From positions 1 through 19,694 of the forward strand of contig CAAGGA010000039.1 of NCBI GenBank assembly GCA_900769275.1: a stretch of 19,694 nucleotides of DNA. The letters are read 5' to 3'. A program made the translations under genes and the position numbers. The stretch comes from an uncultured Prevotella sp. (GTDB lineage: Bacteria > Bacteroidota > Bacteroidia > Bacteroidales > Bacteroidaceae). Below are positions 1-7,243 of the stretch, piece after piece (within the stretch, counting starts at the first letter, position 1; each line of letters begins with the position of its first letter). Under the pieces are notes generated by a model. The model made no database searches, had not been told where the DNA came from, and worked only from the letters and a program-made list of their open reading frames with translations.

Positions 1-57
1 AAAGCGAGACTTGTCCTTTGGACCCACTGACCAGAGGGAAGGAGTTTCCTTGAGCAT
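1..57 (-). CDS. possible 5' end of an unidentified gene, cut by the window edge
   Basis: Reading leftward from an ATG at 57-55 there are 19 codons without a stop, beginning MLKETPSLWSVGPKDKSRF, which then leave the window. The residue mix looks protein-like, and the position, 55 bases past the amt stop on the same strand, would suit a third gene of the glnK-amt operon. I do not recognise the family. In related genomes nitrogen-assimilation genes such as asnB or gltBD can lie near amt, but this start matches neither that I can recall. The frame is too short to rule out chance, so this is a tentative call. Confidence 0.3.
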   Translation of the reverse strand, partial: MLKETPSLWSVGPKDKSRF

Positions 58-112
58 GCGAAAAATTAATAGAACCCACCTTTATTAAAACATTTCCTTG
101 TACGGAAAGCTA

Positions 113-1372
113 TCAGTTGTAGCAAGCCTCACCGTGCTCGTAGATATCAAGACCTTCCTCTTCGATAATCCTGTCACAGCGGAGACCGTGGGTATGCTTT
201 ATGGCAAGGAAGATAACCATGCCCACTACGAAAGCAAAGACAGCCACTGTGAACGTACCGAGAGCCTGTACACCTACGCTGCACTCCACACCATTGATGG
301 AAGAATCGCAGAAGACACCCGTGAGAATCGTACCGAGGATACCGCCAACACCATGTACAGAGACAGCACCTACAGGGTCGTCAACCTTACAAACCTTGTC
401 AATGAATGCAACAGAGAGACACATTACAAGACTGACAACGCCACCGATGATGGCACTGGAACCTATGCTTACGCAGTCACAACCGGCGGTGATACCTACG
501 AGACCAGCAAGGACACCGTTGCAGACCATGGAGAGAGAAGGCTTGCCATCCACGACCCAAGTATAGACAAGAGCAGCAATACCGCCTACGGCAGCAGCCA
601 TGTTGGTGGTAACAAAGACGTGAGACATGCTGACAGCATTGTCATAACCCGTAGCAGCCACTGTAGAACAAGGGTTGAAACCGAACCATCCTACCCAAAG
701 ACAGAAGACGCCGAGGGCACAGAGAGCAAGGTTGTGACCCGGAATAGCCTTTGACTTGCCGTCCTTGTCATACTTGCCGATACGCGGACCGAGGACGATG
801 GCACCTGCCAAAGCCAGTGCGCCGCCACAGAGATGCACTACGGTAGAGCCGGCGAAATCATGGAATCCCATCTCTGAGAGCCAGCCGCCACCCCATGACC
901 AGTGACCCTCGATAGGATATACAAAGGCAGAGATAAGCATGGAATATACGAAATACATGGAGAACTTGGTACGCTCAGCCATGGCTCCAGAGACGATTGT
1001 AGCCGCCGTGGCACAGAAGACAGTCTGGAAGATGAAAGTACACTCGGCAGGAACATTGGAATCCTCACCGATAAAACCGAAGCCGCTCCAGCCCAACAGA
1101 CCGCAGTCAGCACCATACATAATGGAGAAACCGAGAATCCAGTACAGCACAGAGCCGCACATGAAGTCGCAGAAGTTCTTCATAAGAATGTTGGCAGTGT
1201 TCTTGGAACGGGTCAGACCAGCCTCGACAAGAGCGAAACCAGGCTGCATCCAGAATACGAGCATCGCTCCGAGCAATACCCAAAGAGTATCAAGACCGTT
1301 GACATAATCCTTCGCCTCCTCAGCAACAGCAGCGAGAGGCATTATCATTGATAGTGGAGTAATCATAATCAT
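113..1372 (-). CDS. amt: ammonium transporter (Amt family)
   Basis: Inner-membrane ammonium channel that conducts NH3/NH4+ into the cytoplasm as a trimer. The 419 residues contain about eleven hydrophobic segments. Family landmarks are visible: a QPGFALVEAG segment in the first helix (about 43-52), the phenylalanine-gate region FQTVFCATAATIVSGAMAER (115-134), GHWSWGGGWL (156-165), DFAGSTVVH with the first pore histidine H180, and VSVHGVGG with the second, H340. Length matches the family. The start is ambiguous. The ATG at 1372 is only two bases from an AAAGGA, whereas the in-frame ATG at 1366 sits eight bases from it and gives 417 residues. The short hydrophobic start ending AVAEEA could be a weak signal peptide. 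It lies 36 bases downstream of glnK and is almost certainly co-transcribed with it. PII gating of the channel is known for the family. The stop is TGA followed at once by TAG. Confidence 0.97.
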   Translation of the reverse strand: MIMITPLSMIMPLAAVAEEAKDYVNGLDTLWVLLGAMLVFWMQPGFALVEAGLTRSKNTANILMKNFCDFMCGSVLYWILGFSIMYGADCGLLGWSGFGFIGEDSNVPAECTFIFQTVFCATAATIVSGAMAERTKFSMYFVYSMLISAFVYPIEGHWSWGGGWLSEMGFHDFAGSTVVHLCGGALALAGAIVLGPRIGKYDKDGKSKAIPGHNLALCALGVFCLWVGWFGFNPCSTVAATGYDNAVSMSHVFVTTNMAAAVGGIAALVYTWVVDGKPSLSMVCNGVLAGLVGITAGCDCVSIGSSAIIGGVVSLVMCLSVAFIDKVCKVDDPVGAVSVHGVGGILGTILTGVFCDSSINGVECSVGVQALGTFTVAVFAFVVGMVIFLAIKHTHGLRCDRIIEEEGLDIYEHGEACYN

Positions 1373-1408
1373 TATCCTTTCTTTTTGTGTTTGTGTAAGT
1401 CCGTGTGT

Positions 1409-1756
1409 CTATTTCTTGTCAGCAAGTACCGTATCACCATGGTCACCGGTACGTATGGAATAACAGTCAATCATTTCACTGAGGAAGATTCTACCGTCGC
1501 CCACCTTACCCGTGTGAGCCACATCCATGATGACCTTGATAGTGGACTCAACGTAAATCTCACGGCAGACGATGGTAATCTGCACACGTTCTATAACATC
1601 GGTAGAATACTGCACTCCACGATAAATGCGCTCCTGACGGCTCTGTCCGATTCCATGCACATCGTGATACTCAAACCAGTCGATGTTGGAATTGAGAAGA
1701 GCTTCCTTAACATCCTCAAACTTAGTCTTGCGGATGATGGCTTCAATCTTTTTCAT
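1409..1756 (-). CDS. glnK: P-II family nitrogen regulatory protein (GlnK type)
   Basis: Small trimeric signal protein that binds ATP/ADP and 2-oxoglutarate, and in glnK-amt pairs plugs the ammonium channel when nitrogen is plentiful. The 115 residues start MKKIEAIIRKTKFEDVKEAL, the usual PII beta1-alpha1. The T-loop contains IYRGVQYSTDV with Tyr45 and Tyr50. Tyr50 aligns with the uridylylated Tyr51 of enterobacterial PII proteins, but whether it is modified here cannot be told. The nucleotide-binding segment HTGKVGDGRIF follows at about 81-91. It is the first gene of the minus-strand operon, 36 bases before amt, and diverges from the outer-membrane barrel gene at 2102. The name glnK rather than glnB rests on the amt linkage. 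Confidence 0.95.
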   Translation of the reverse strand: MKKIEAIIRKTKFEDVKEALLNSNIDWFEYHDVHGIGQSRQERIYRGVQYSTDVIERVQITIVCREIYVESTIKVIMDVAHTGKVGDGRIFLSEMIDCYSIRTGDHGDTVLADKK

Positions 1757-1815
1757 AATAATACATCTTTAATTAATAATATACGTGTTTGTGTCTTTTT
1801 GCTAACTTTCGAGTG

Positions 1816-1851
1816 CAAAATTAATACAATTTGTCAAGACGGCGACACAAA
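1816..1851 (-). promoter_or_regulatory. promoter of glnK-amt
   Basis: On the minus strand TAATTTTG (1823-1816) matches the Bacteroidetes -7 box TAnnTTTG, and its downstream flank GCACTCG also occurs at the DASS promoter. The -33 element is poor: the nearest TTTG is 24 bases upstream (1851-1848), and the TTG of TTGACAAA is only 11 upstream. A good -7 with a misplaced -33 suggests that expression may need an activator (inference). The leader to the glnK ATG would be roughly 50 bases. Confidence 0.6.
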
Positions 1852-2000
1852 TTCAAGCCTTTTGTCAAAATAATATAAATACCTGTTTCTATTTGTAAAG
1901 AAATAATATCGTAATACTTTCAGTTTGTAACCAAAGAGGATTACAACCGTACAATCTGTAAGTTTTACGAAATATTTTGCAATAAACAGCCATGTATTCG

Positions 2001-2030
2001 TTGCAAATCGGGCGAAAAGGCGTAATTTTG
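2001..2030 (+). promoter_or_regulatory. promoter of the outer-membrane barrel gene
   Basis: TTG at 2001-2003 and TAATTTTG at 2023-2030 are separated by 19 bases, close to the Bacteroidetes sigma-ABfr consensus. The predicted start is near 2037, giving a leader of about 65 bases rich in ACAACA repeats before the ATG at 2102, which is preceded by an A-rich AAAAAGGTAAAAGATT segment. Confidence 0.75.
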
Positions 2031-2101
2031 CACTCAGAAAACAACAACACATCACAAACACAGAACTTAACTTACACAACAACACAAAAAGGTAAAAGAT
2101 T

Positions 2102-2818
2102 ATGAAAAGATTCAAGGTAATGGCTTTCGCCCTCGCAGGACTGATGGGCACAGGCGTGGCAAACGCACAGGATGAAGTAGAAGTAAGCGTAGCAGCTGAC
2201 GTAGTAAGCAACTATGTATGGCGCGGCGGAAAGCTCGATGACGCTGCAATCCAGCCCTCCGCAAGCATCGCCTACAAAGGACTGTCACTGACAGCATGGG
2301 GCAGCTACGGACTTACAAGCAACGAGAACACTACAAACGAACTTGACCTGACCTTGGCATACTCCACGGGCGCCTTCAACGTAGGCATAACAGACTACTG
2401 GTGCAACGCAGAGAAATACCTCCTCTATGACGCACACAAGACGGCACACGTCTTCGAAGCCAACATCGGCTATGACTTCGGTCCGCTCTCCATCCAGTGG
2501 TTCACCAACTTCGCAGGAGCAGACGCCATTAAGAACAGCGGCAAGCGCGCATACCTCTCATACGCAGAACTCTCCGCTCCGTTCAAGCTCGGAGGTCTCG
2601 ACTGGTCGGCAACAGTAGGCGCAATACCATACAACGCATATCTGGGATTCTACTCAGTCAACACTTCAAGCGGATTCGCCGTGAACAACATCTCGCTGAA
2701 AGCCACGAAAGACCTCAAGGTCTCCGACAGTTTCACAGTACCCGTATTTGCTCAGTTGGCAGCCAACCCCTCTACACAGGCAACATATTTCGTCATCGGA
2801 TTCACAATCCAGCCCTAA
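2102..2818 (+). CDS. putative outer-membrane beta-barrel protein (TorF-like porin type), nitrogen-cluster linked
   Basis: A secreted 238-residue protein. The first 22 residues form a signal peptide (MKRF, then a hydrophobic core ending GVANA before Q). The remainder alternates short amphipathic strands with turns, for example VSVAADVVSNYVWRGG, SIAYKGLSLTAWGSYGL, ELDLTLAYS and LSIQWFTNF. That is the pattern of an 8- to 12-stranded outer-membrane barrel. The N-terminal S-N-Y-V-W-R-G motif is typical of small putative porins of the TorF type. It ends GFTIQP, so the usual terminal aromatic is not the last residue. The gene lies between glnK-amt (divergent) and glnN (same strand, 145 bases downstream, with its own promoter). 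That position suggests nitrogen-controlled passage of ammonium or another small nitrogen source across the outer membrane, but this is inference and no substrate can be read from the sequence. Confidence 0.75.
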   Translation: MKRFKVMAFALAGLMGTGVANAQDEVEVSVAADVVSNYVWRGGKLDDAAIQPSASIAYKGLSLTAWGSYGLTSNENTTNELDLTLAYSTGAFNVGITDYWCNAEKYLLYDAHKTAHVFEANIGYDFGPLSIQWFTNFAGADAIKNSGKRAYLSYAELSAPFKLGGLDWSATVGAIPYNAYLGFYSVNTSSGFAVNNISLKATKDLKVSDSFTVPVFAQLAANPSTQATYFVIGFTIQP

Positions 2819-2878
2819 GGCAAGACGAGTCACACCTTATATTATATAAGGCAAAGCAGCAATACAGACACAAATAAC

Positions 2879-2909
2879 TTGGAAAATCCATAATAAATAT
2901 TTAACTTTG
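2879..2909 (+). promoter_or_regulatory. promoter of glnN
   Basis: TTG at 2879-2881 and TAACTTTG at 2902-2909, spaced by 20 bases, match the Bacteroidetes promoter pattern. The predicted start near 2916 gives a leader of about 48 bases, A-rich before the ATG (AAAAGAAAAAGACT). A small hairpin (CCTTAT/ATAAGG, 2835-2851) lies between the barrel gene and this promoter, but it has no T tract and is a poor terminator, so readthrough from the barrel gene is possible. Confidence 0.75.
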
Positions 2910-2963
2910 CACCCGCAAACTTAAAGAATCGGGAAAGTAAAAATCAAATAAAAGAAAAAGACT

Positions 2964-5153
2964 ATGGCAAATTTAAGATTTCAGGTTGTAGCCGAGGCTT
3001 TCAAGAAACAGCCCCTCAACATCCCTGCACCCACAGAACGTCCTTCTGAATTCTTCGGAAAGTATGTCTTCAACAAGCAGAAGATGTTCAAGTATCTCCC
3101 GAAGAAAGTGTATGACAAGATGCTTGACGTCATCGACAACGGTGCACCGCTCGACCGCAACACAGCCGACAAGGTAGCCGAAGGCATGAAGAAATGGGCT
3201 ATGGAACTCGGAGCGACACACTGCACCCACTGGTTCCAGCCTCTCACCGACACCACGGCTGAGAAGCACGACGGCTTCGTAGAGCACGACTGGAAAGGCG
3301 GCATGATAGAGGAATTTGAGGGAAAGTCCCTCGTACAGCAAGAGCCGGACGCATCATCATTCCCCTCCGGTGGCATACGTTCCACATTCGAAGCCCGCGG
3401 TTATTCAGCCTGGGATCCTACCTCCCCCGTCTTCGTCATCGGCGACACACTGATGATACCTACCGTATTCATCTCCTACACAGGTGAAGCCCTCGACTAC
3501 AAGACACCACTTCTCAAGGCACTCCGCGCCGTCAACAAGGCAGCCACAGACGTGGTGCACTACTTCAACCCGGAAGTAAAGAAAGTTGTCTCCAACCTCG
3601 GATGGGAACAGGAGTACTTCCTCGTAGATGAAGGACTCTTCTCCGCACGCCCCGACCTACTGCTCACAGGACGTACCCTCATGGGACACTCCTCAGCAAA
3701 AGACCAGCAGATGGATGACCACTACTTCGGCTCTATCCCCGAGCGCGTCGCAGCCTTCATGAAAGACCTCGAAACCAAGGCTCTCGAACTCGGAATCCCC
3801 TGCAAGACACGCCATAACGAGGTAGCACCCAACCAGTTCGAGCTTGCTCCTATCTTCGAAGAGACAAACCTCGCCGTCGATCATAACATGCTCATCATGT
3901 CACTCATGAAGAAGATAGCACGCCATCACGGCTTCCGCTGCCTGCTTCACGAGAAACCATTCGACGGTGTCAACGGTTCAGGAAAGCACAACAACTGGTC
4001 ACTCTCCACCGACACAGGCATACTGCTCCACGGTCCTGGCAAGGACGAGGTAGGCAACCTGCGCTTTATCACTTTCGTCGTAGAGACTCTCATGGGCGTA
4101 TATAAGCACAACGGACTGCTCAAGGCCTCTATCATGAGTGCAACGAACGCCCATCGTCTCGGTGCAAACGAAGCACCTCCCGCCATTGTTTCCTCATTCC
4201 TCGGACGTCAGCTGACCGATATTCTCAACCATCTTGAGAACACCGCAGAGGACGACAGCATCGACATCGCCGGCAAGGCAGGACTGAAACTCGACATTCC
4301 GTCAATACCAGAACTGCTCATCGACAACACTGACCGCAACCGAACCTCTCCTTTCGCATTCACAGGAAACCGTTTCGAGTTCCGTGCCGTAGGCTCTGAA
4401 GCCAACTGTGCATCTGCCATGATAGCACTCAACGCCGCCGTTGCCGAGGCACTCGTAAACTTCAAGAAACGCGTCGATGCACTCATCGAAGCAGGAAAGG
4501 ACAAGCACGCTGCAATCATCTCCGTGCTCAAAGATGACATAAAGACCTGTAAGCCAATCCGATTTGATGGCAACGGTTACTCCGACGAATGGGTGGCAGA
4601 GGCAGAGAAGCGCGGTCTCGACGTAGAAAAATCCTGTCCGCTCATCTTCGACCGCTACCTTGACAAGGAATCTGTCGAGATGTTTGAATCTCTCAACATC
4701 ATGACAGCCAAGGAACTGGAAGCACGCAACGAGATAAAATGGGAGACATACACCAAGAAGATACAAATCGAGGCACGAGTGTTCGGTGACCTCTCCATCA
4801 ACCACATCATCCCTCAGGTGATGTCATACCAGACAAAGCTCGCACAGAACGTAGCAGCACTCAAGGCAATCTTCCCGACAGAAGAACTCTACTCCGTGGC
4901 AGGCTCCAACCTTGCACTCATCTCCGAGATTTCAAAGCGCGTGAAAGCCATCGAAGAAGGCGTTCAGGAACTCATAGATGCACGGAAAGTGGCAAACAAG
5001 ATTGAGTCAGAACGCGAAAAGGCCATTGCATACCACGACACCGTAGAGCCCATCATGGACAAGATACGCTATGAAATTGACAAGCTCGAAGCAAAAGTGG
5101 ATGACGAGGTATGGACACTGCCGAAGTATCGTGAGATGCTATTCATCAGATAA
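2964..5153 (+). CDS. glnN: glutamine synthetase type III (GSIII)
   Basis: ATP-dependent amidation of glutamate by ammonium to glutamine in the cytoplasm, the entry point of ammonium assimilation. At 729 residues it has the length of the GSIII class first described in Bacteroides fragilis, far longer than GSI (about 470). The N-terminal GSIII-specific region (about 1-200) includes RSTFEARGYSAWDPTSP. The catalytic region shows GWEQEYFLVD (glutamate/metal binding), EVAPNQFELAPIFEE, the substrate loop NGSGKHNNWSL (N337-G338-S339-G340-K341-H342), and DRNRTSPFAFTGNRFEFRAVGS with active-site arginines (R458, R460 and the downstream NRFEFR). A helical C-terminal part (about 600-729) has coiled-coil character. 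No adenylylation-type control is expected for this class. Regulation is probably transcriptional, with PII nearby. The gene ends 133 bases before a strong terminator. Confidence 0.98.
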   Translation: MANLRFQVVAEAFKKQPLNIPAPTERPSEFFGKYVFNKQKMFKYLPKKVYDKMLDVIDNGAPLDRNTADKVAEGMKKWAMELGATHCTHWFQPLTDTTAEKHDGFVEHDWKGGMIEEFEGKSLVQQEPDASSFPSGGIRSTFEARGYSAWDPTSPVFVIGDTLMIPTVFISYTGEALDYKTPLLKALRAVNKAATDVVHYFNPEVKKVVSNLGWEQEYFLVDEGLFSARPDLLLTGRTLMGHSSAKDQQMDDHYFGSIPERVAAFMKDLETKALELGIPCKTRHNEVAPNQFELAPIFEETNLAVDHNMLIMSLMKKIARHHGFRCLLHEKPFDGVNGSGKHNNWSLSTDTGILLHGPGKDEVGNLRFITFVVETLMGVYKHNGLLKASIMSATNAHRLGANEAPPAIVSSFLGRQLTDILNHLENTAEDDSIDIAGKAGLKLDIPSIPELLIDNTDRNRTSPFAFTGNRFEFRAVGSEANCASAMIALNAAVAEALVNFKKRVDALIEAGKDKHAAIISVLKDDIKTCKPIRFDGNGYSDEWVAEAEKRGLDVEKSCPLIFDRYLDKESVEMFESLNIMTAKELEARNEIKWETYTKKIQIEARVFGDLSINHIIPQVMSYQTKLAQNVAALKAIFPTEELYSVAGSNLALISEISKRVKAIEEGVQELIDARKVANKIESEREKAIAYHDTVEPIMDKIRYEIDKLEAKVDDEVWTLPKYREMLFIR

Positions 5154-5285
5154 CTCGTATAGAACAATATAAGAAACTCTGCGTCAAGTCGGACAAACAT
5201 GATGCCCCGCATCAAAACGACACGGCAAAGAGACGTCGGATAAAATCCAACAATCTATTTCTTTTATTGGTTGTTTAAGTTTGCG

Positions 5286-5320
5286 GAGCCTTGCCTGCGT
5301 GAGCAGGTAAGGCTCTTTTT
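5286..5320 (+). terminator. Rho-independent terminator after glnN
   Basis: A 13-bp stem (5286-5298 with 5303-5315, one G-U wobble) closes a GTGA tetraloop and is followed by five Ts (5316-5320). It lies 133 bases beyond the glnN stop, so the transcript carries a long 3' untranslated region. Confidence 0.9.
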
Positions 5321-5421
5321 GTATGCCGCACACCTACTGAGATGCTCCCATAACAAACACTGGAGGACGAGTCTAAGCCACAGACGAAAATATAAAGAAT
5401 GCAAAAAAAATCACATAATTA

Positions 5422-5452
5422 TTGCAGATGTCAGGGAAAAAATGTATTTTTG
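5422..5452 (+). promoter_or_regulatory. promoter of the isomerase-like gene
   Basis: TTG at 5422-5424 and TATTTTTG at 5445-5452 with a 20-base spacer fit the Bacteroidetes consensus. The leader would be about 100 AT-rich bases to the ATG at 5562. Confidence 0.7.
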
Positions 5453-5561
5453 CAGACAATAAAAATCCCATATTAACCTTTTTCTTCATAACATATAGTA
5501 AGTATCAGACTATCATATCATAACAAAGCAATACCATCTATTATCTAAAAACAATACAAAT

Positions 5562-7037
5562 ATGATTAACCAACCAATCGTGAAGCTCGGTATCGTTGGC
5601 GTAAGCCGCGACTGCTTCCCTGTGTCACTGACAAAAGCCCGTTTGGCAGCCCTGATGGACGAAGTGCGTAAAGCCGCCCTGCCAGAAGTGTACGACTGCC
5701 CTGTCATCATCGAAAACGAGATTGACACAATGAATGCCCTCAAATGGGCACGTGAAAACGGCATCAACGCAGTGTGTATGTTCCTCGGCAACTTCGGACC
5801 AGAGGGTCCCACGACTATGTTCGTGCAGAAATTCCAAGGTCCTGCCATGGTACTCGCTGCAAAGGAGGAAGGAAAAGCCAACCTCGCTTCTGACCGCGGC
5901 GACGCTCTCTGCGGTGTGCTCAACTTCTCATACAGCGTAGGTCTCCGCCGCCTGAAGGTGTATATCCCGGAATATCCAAACGTAAACCCAGAAGAAGCCA
6001 TCAAGGAACTTGCCGACTTCCGCAACATCGCACGTGTGGTTATCGGCATAAAGAACCTCAAGGTCATCGGTTTCGGTCCGCGTCCTTTCGACTTCCTCGC
6101 CTGCAACGCACCTATCCAACCTCTCTACGACCTCGGTGTCGAAGTACAGGAGAACTCCGAACTCGACATGAAGTGCCAGTATGAGAAAGTGGCTTCACGC
6201 AAGGCAGAGATAGCTGCCATTGCAGAAGACATGAAGAAAGAGCTCGGTTCACGCCACACTTATCCAGAGATTATCGACAAGATGGCGCAGCTTGAACTTG
6301 CCATCCTCGACTGGTATGAGAACAACAAGGGCGCATGCAACTATGCAGTATTTGCCAACAAGTGCTGGCCTGCATGGCAGCCTGTGTTCGAGTTTGAGCC
6401 TTGCTACGTAAACTCCCGCCTTACTGGTCGCGGAATACCTGTAGCCTGCGAAGTGGATTTGTATGGTGCAGTTTCCGAATTTATCTGTGAATGTGCCACA
6501 GAAAAGCCCGCCACACTGCTTGACATCAACAACTCCGTTCCTGCTGACGTAATACCAGCCGGTGCAAACCTCGCCGGTGCGGACATGAAAGACCTCTATA
6601 TGGGCTTCCACTGTGGTAACACTTGTTCTACATGTATGTCACAATGCGAGATAAAGTACCAGCTCATACAGGCACGTCTCATGAGTCCAGACATCACCAA
6701 GGGTACTCTCGAAGGTCAGATTATGCCGGGCAAGTCCACGATGTTCCGTCTGCAGTCCAACTCCGACAGCAAACTGGTATCTTACATCGCACAGGGCGAG
6801 TTCCTTGACGTTGCCCCATGCTCATTCGGAGGTATCGGCATCCACGCCATCCCAGGCTTTGCACGTTTCTATCGTCACGTACTCATCGGCAAGCGCTTCC
6901 CACATCACGGTGCATACGCATTCGACCACTGTGGCAAGGTACTCTTCGAAGCCCTGCGTCTCCTCGGAGTAGAGGACATCAACACTCCTCTCCCAGCAGG
7001 ACAACTCTATCCGGGCGAAAACCCATTCGCTATCTGA
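5562..7037 (+). CDS. L-fucose/L-arabinose isomerase family protein
   Basis: A cytoplasmic sugar-isomerase-fold protein of 491 residues, resembling the group often labelled L-fucose isomerase-related. The N-terminal domain carries CMFLGNFGPEGPT (72-84), the family's GPEG motif. The likely metal-site residues of the central domain are E297 (ACEVDLYGAVSEF) and D321 (LLDINN), and the C-terminal signature includes GGIGIHAIPGFARFYRH and FPHHGAYAFDHCGKVLFEALRLLGV, with H448/H449 as the probable metal histidine. A cysteine group, C351-x3-C355-x2-C358-x3-C362, directly after H350, is an added feature. It stands alone between its own promoter and terminator, with no kinase, aldolase or sugar transporter nearby, so the real substrate is unknown. 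Fucose, arabinose or another aldose/ketose pair are all possible. The family assignment is secure and the substrate is not. Confidence 0.88.
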   Translation: MINQPIVKLGIVGVSRDCFPVSLTKARLAALMDEVRKAALPEVYDCPVIIENEIDTMNALKWARENGINAVCMFLGNFGPEGPTTMFVQKFQGPAMVLAAKEEGKANLASDRGDALCGVLNFSYSVGLRRLKVYIPEYPNVNPEEAIKELADFRNIARVVIGIKNLKVIGFGPRPFDFLACNAPIQPLYDLGVEVQENSELDMKCQYEKVASRKAEIAAIAEDMKKELGSRHTYPEIIDKMAQLELAILDWYENNKGACNYAVFANKCWPAWQPVFEFEPCYVNSRLTGRGIPVACEVDLYGAVSEFICECATEKPATLLDINNSVPADVIPAGANLAGADMKDLYMGFHCGNTCSTCMSQCEIKYQLIQARLMSPDITKGTLEGQIMPGKSTMFRLQSNSDSKLVSYIAQGEFLDVAPCSFGGIGIHAIPGFARFYRHVLIGKRFPHHGAYAFDHCGKVLFEALRLLGVEDINTPLPAGQLYPGENPFAI

Positions 7038-7084
7038 TAACCGGACAACAGCCTCTTTCCGAAAAGGAAAAGGACATAACCATA

Positions 7085-7125
7085 AAGCCCCGCATCGGTT
7101 CTGCCGATGCGGGGCTTATTTATTC
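7085..7125. terminator. bidirectional terminator between the convergent isomerase-like and DASS genes
   Basis: A perfect 14-bp stem (7085-7098 with 7104-7117), GC-rich (GCCCCGCATCGG core) with a TTCTG loop. It is followed by TTATTTATT on the plus strand and preceded by an A-containing flank that supplies a weaker T tract on the minus strand. It lies 47 bases past the isomerase-like stop and 126 bases past the stop of the convergent transporter gene, so it can serve both. Confidence 0.9.
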
Positions 7126-7243
7126 CAGAATTTCAAAAAAAACAGAAAACATCCCGGAAGTCTGAATTTCTAATCCCGAATCCACATTCCCGATATGCGT
7201 CAATCGCTTATCAATGCAGAAACAAGGAACATAAGCAGCACGC

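Larger units (their letters stand above)
1757..2101. promoter_or_regulatory. divergent control region between glnK and the barrel gene, with operator-like repeats
   Basis: This 345-base gene-free stretch is AT-rich and carries both divergent promoters. Between them are three repeat elements visible by eye. A perfect inverted repeat, TTGTAA-N10-TTACAA, lies at 1925-1946. TTTGTAA also occurs alone at 1892-1898. Two direct copies of TTTGTCAA lie at 1830-1837 and 1861-1868, 31 bases apart (about three helical turns), just upstream of the glnK -7 box. Such symmetry fits binding sites for a dimeric regulator shared by the two transcription units, but no regulator is encoded in the window and AT-rich DNA yields short palindromes by chance. 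Confidence 0.45.
5154..5561. other. intergenic region between glnN and the isomerase-like gene
   Basis: A 408-base stretch without a credible gene. It holds a small perfect hairpin without a T tract (TGATGC-CCC-GCATCA, 5200-5214), the glnN terminator (5286-5320), an AT-rich stretch with an A8 run (about 5403-5410), and the promoter of the next gene (5422-5452). The 63-codon frame at 5271-5462 crosses both terminator and promoter and has no family-like sequence. Confidence 0.6.

Noticed and set aside
93..108. TTTCC/GGAAA hairpin after amt as a terminator
   Set aside because: The stem is only 5 bp, with no real T tract on the minus strand, so readthrough toward base 1 is likely.
98..754. A 218-codon open frame on the plus strand opposite amt
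   Set aside because: It is antisense to a clear ammonium transporter, rich in polar residues with no family-like pattern, and has no promoter; it is a shadow frame.
5276..5283. TAAGTTTG, a possible -7 box beside the glnN terminator
   Set aside because: No TTG lies 18-21 bases upstream, and the terminator begins three bases after it, leaving no transcript to make.
5271..5462. A 63-codon plus-strand frame after glnN
   Set aside because: It reads through a strong terminator and the next promoter, and has no recognisable protein features.
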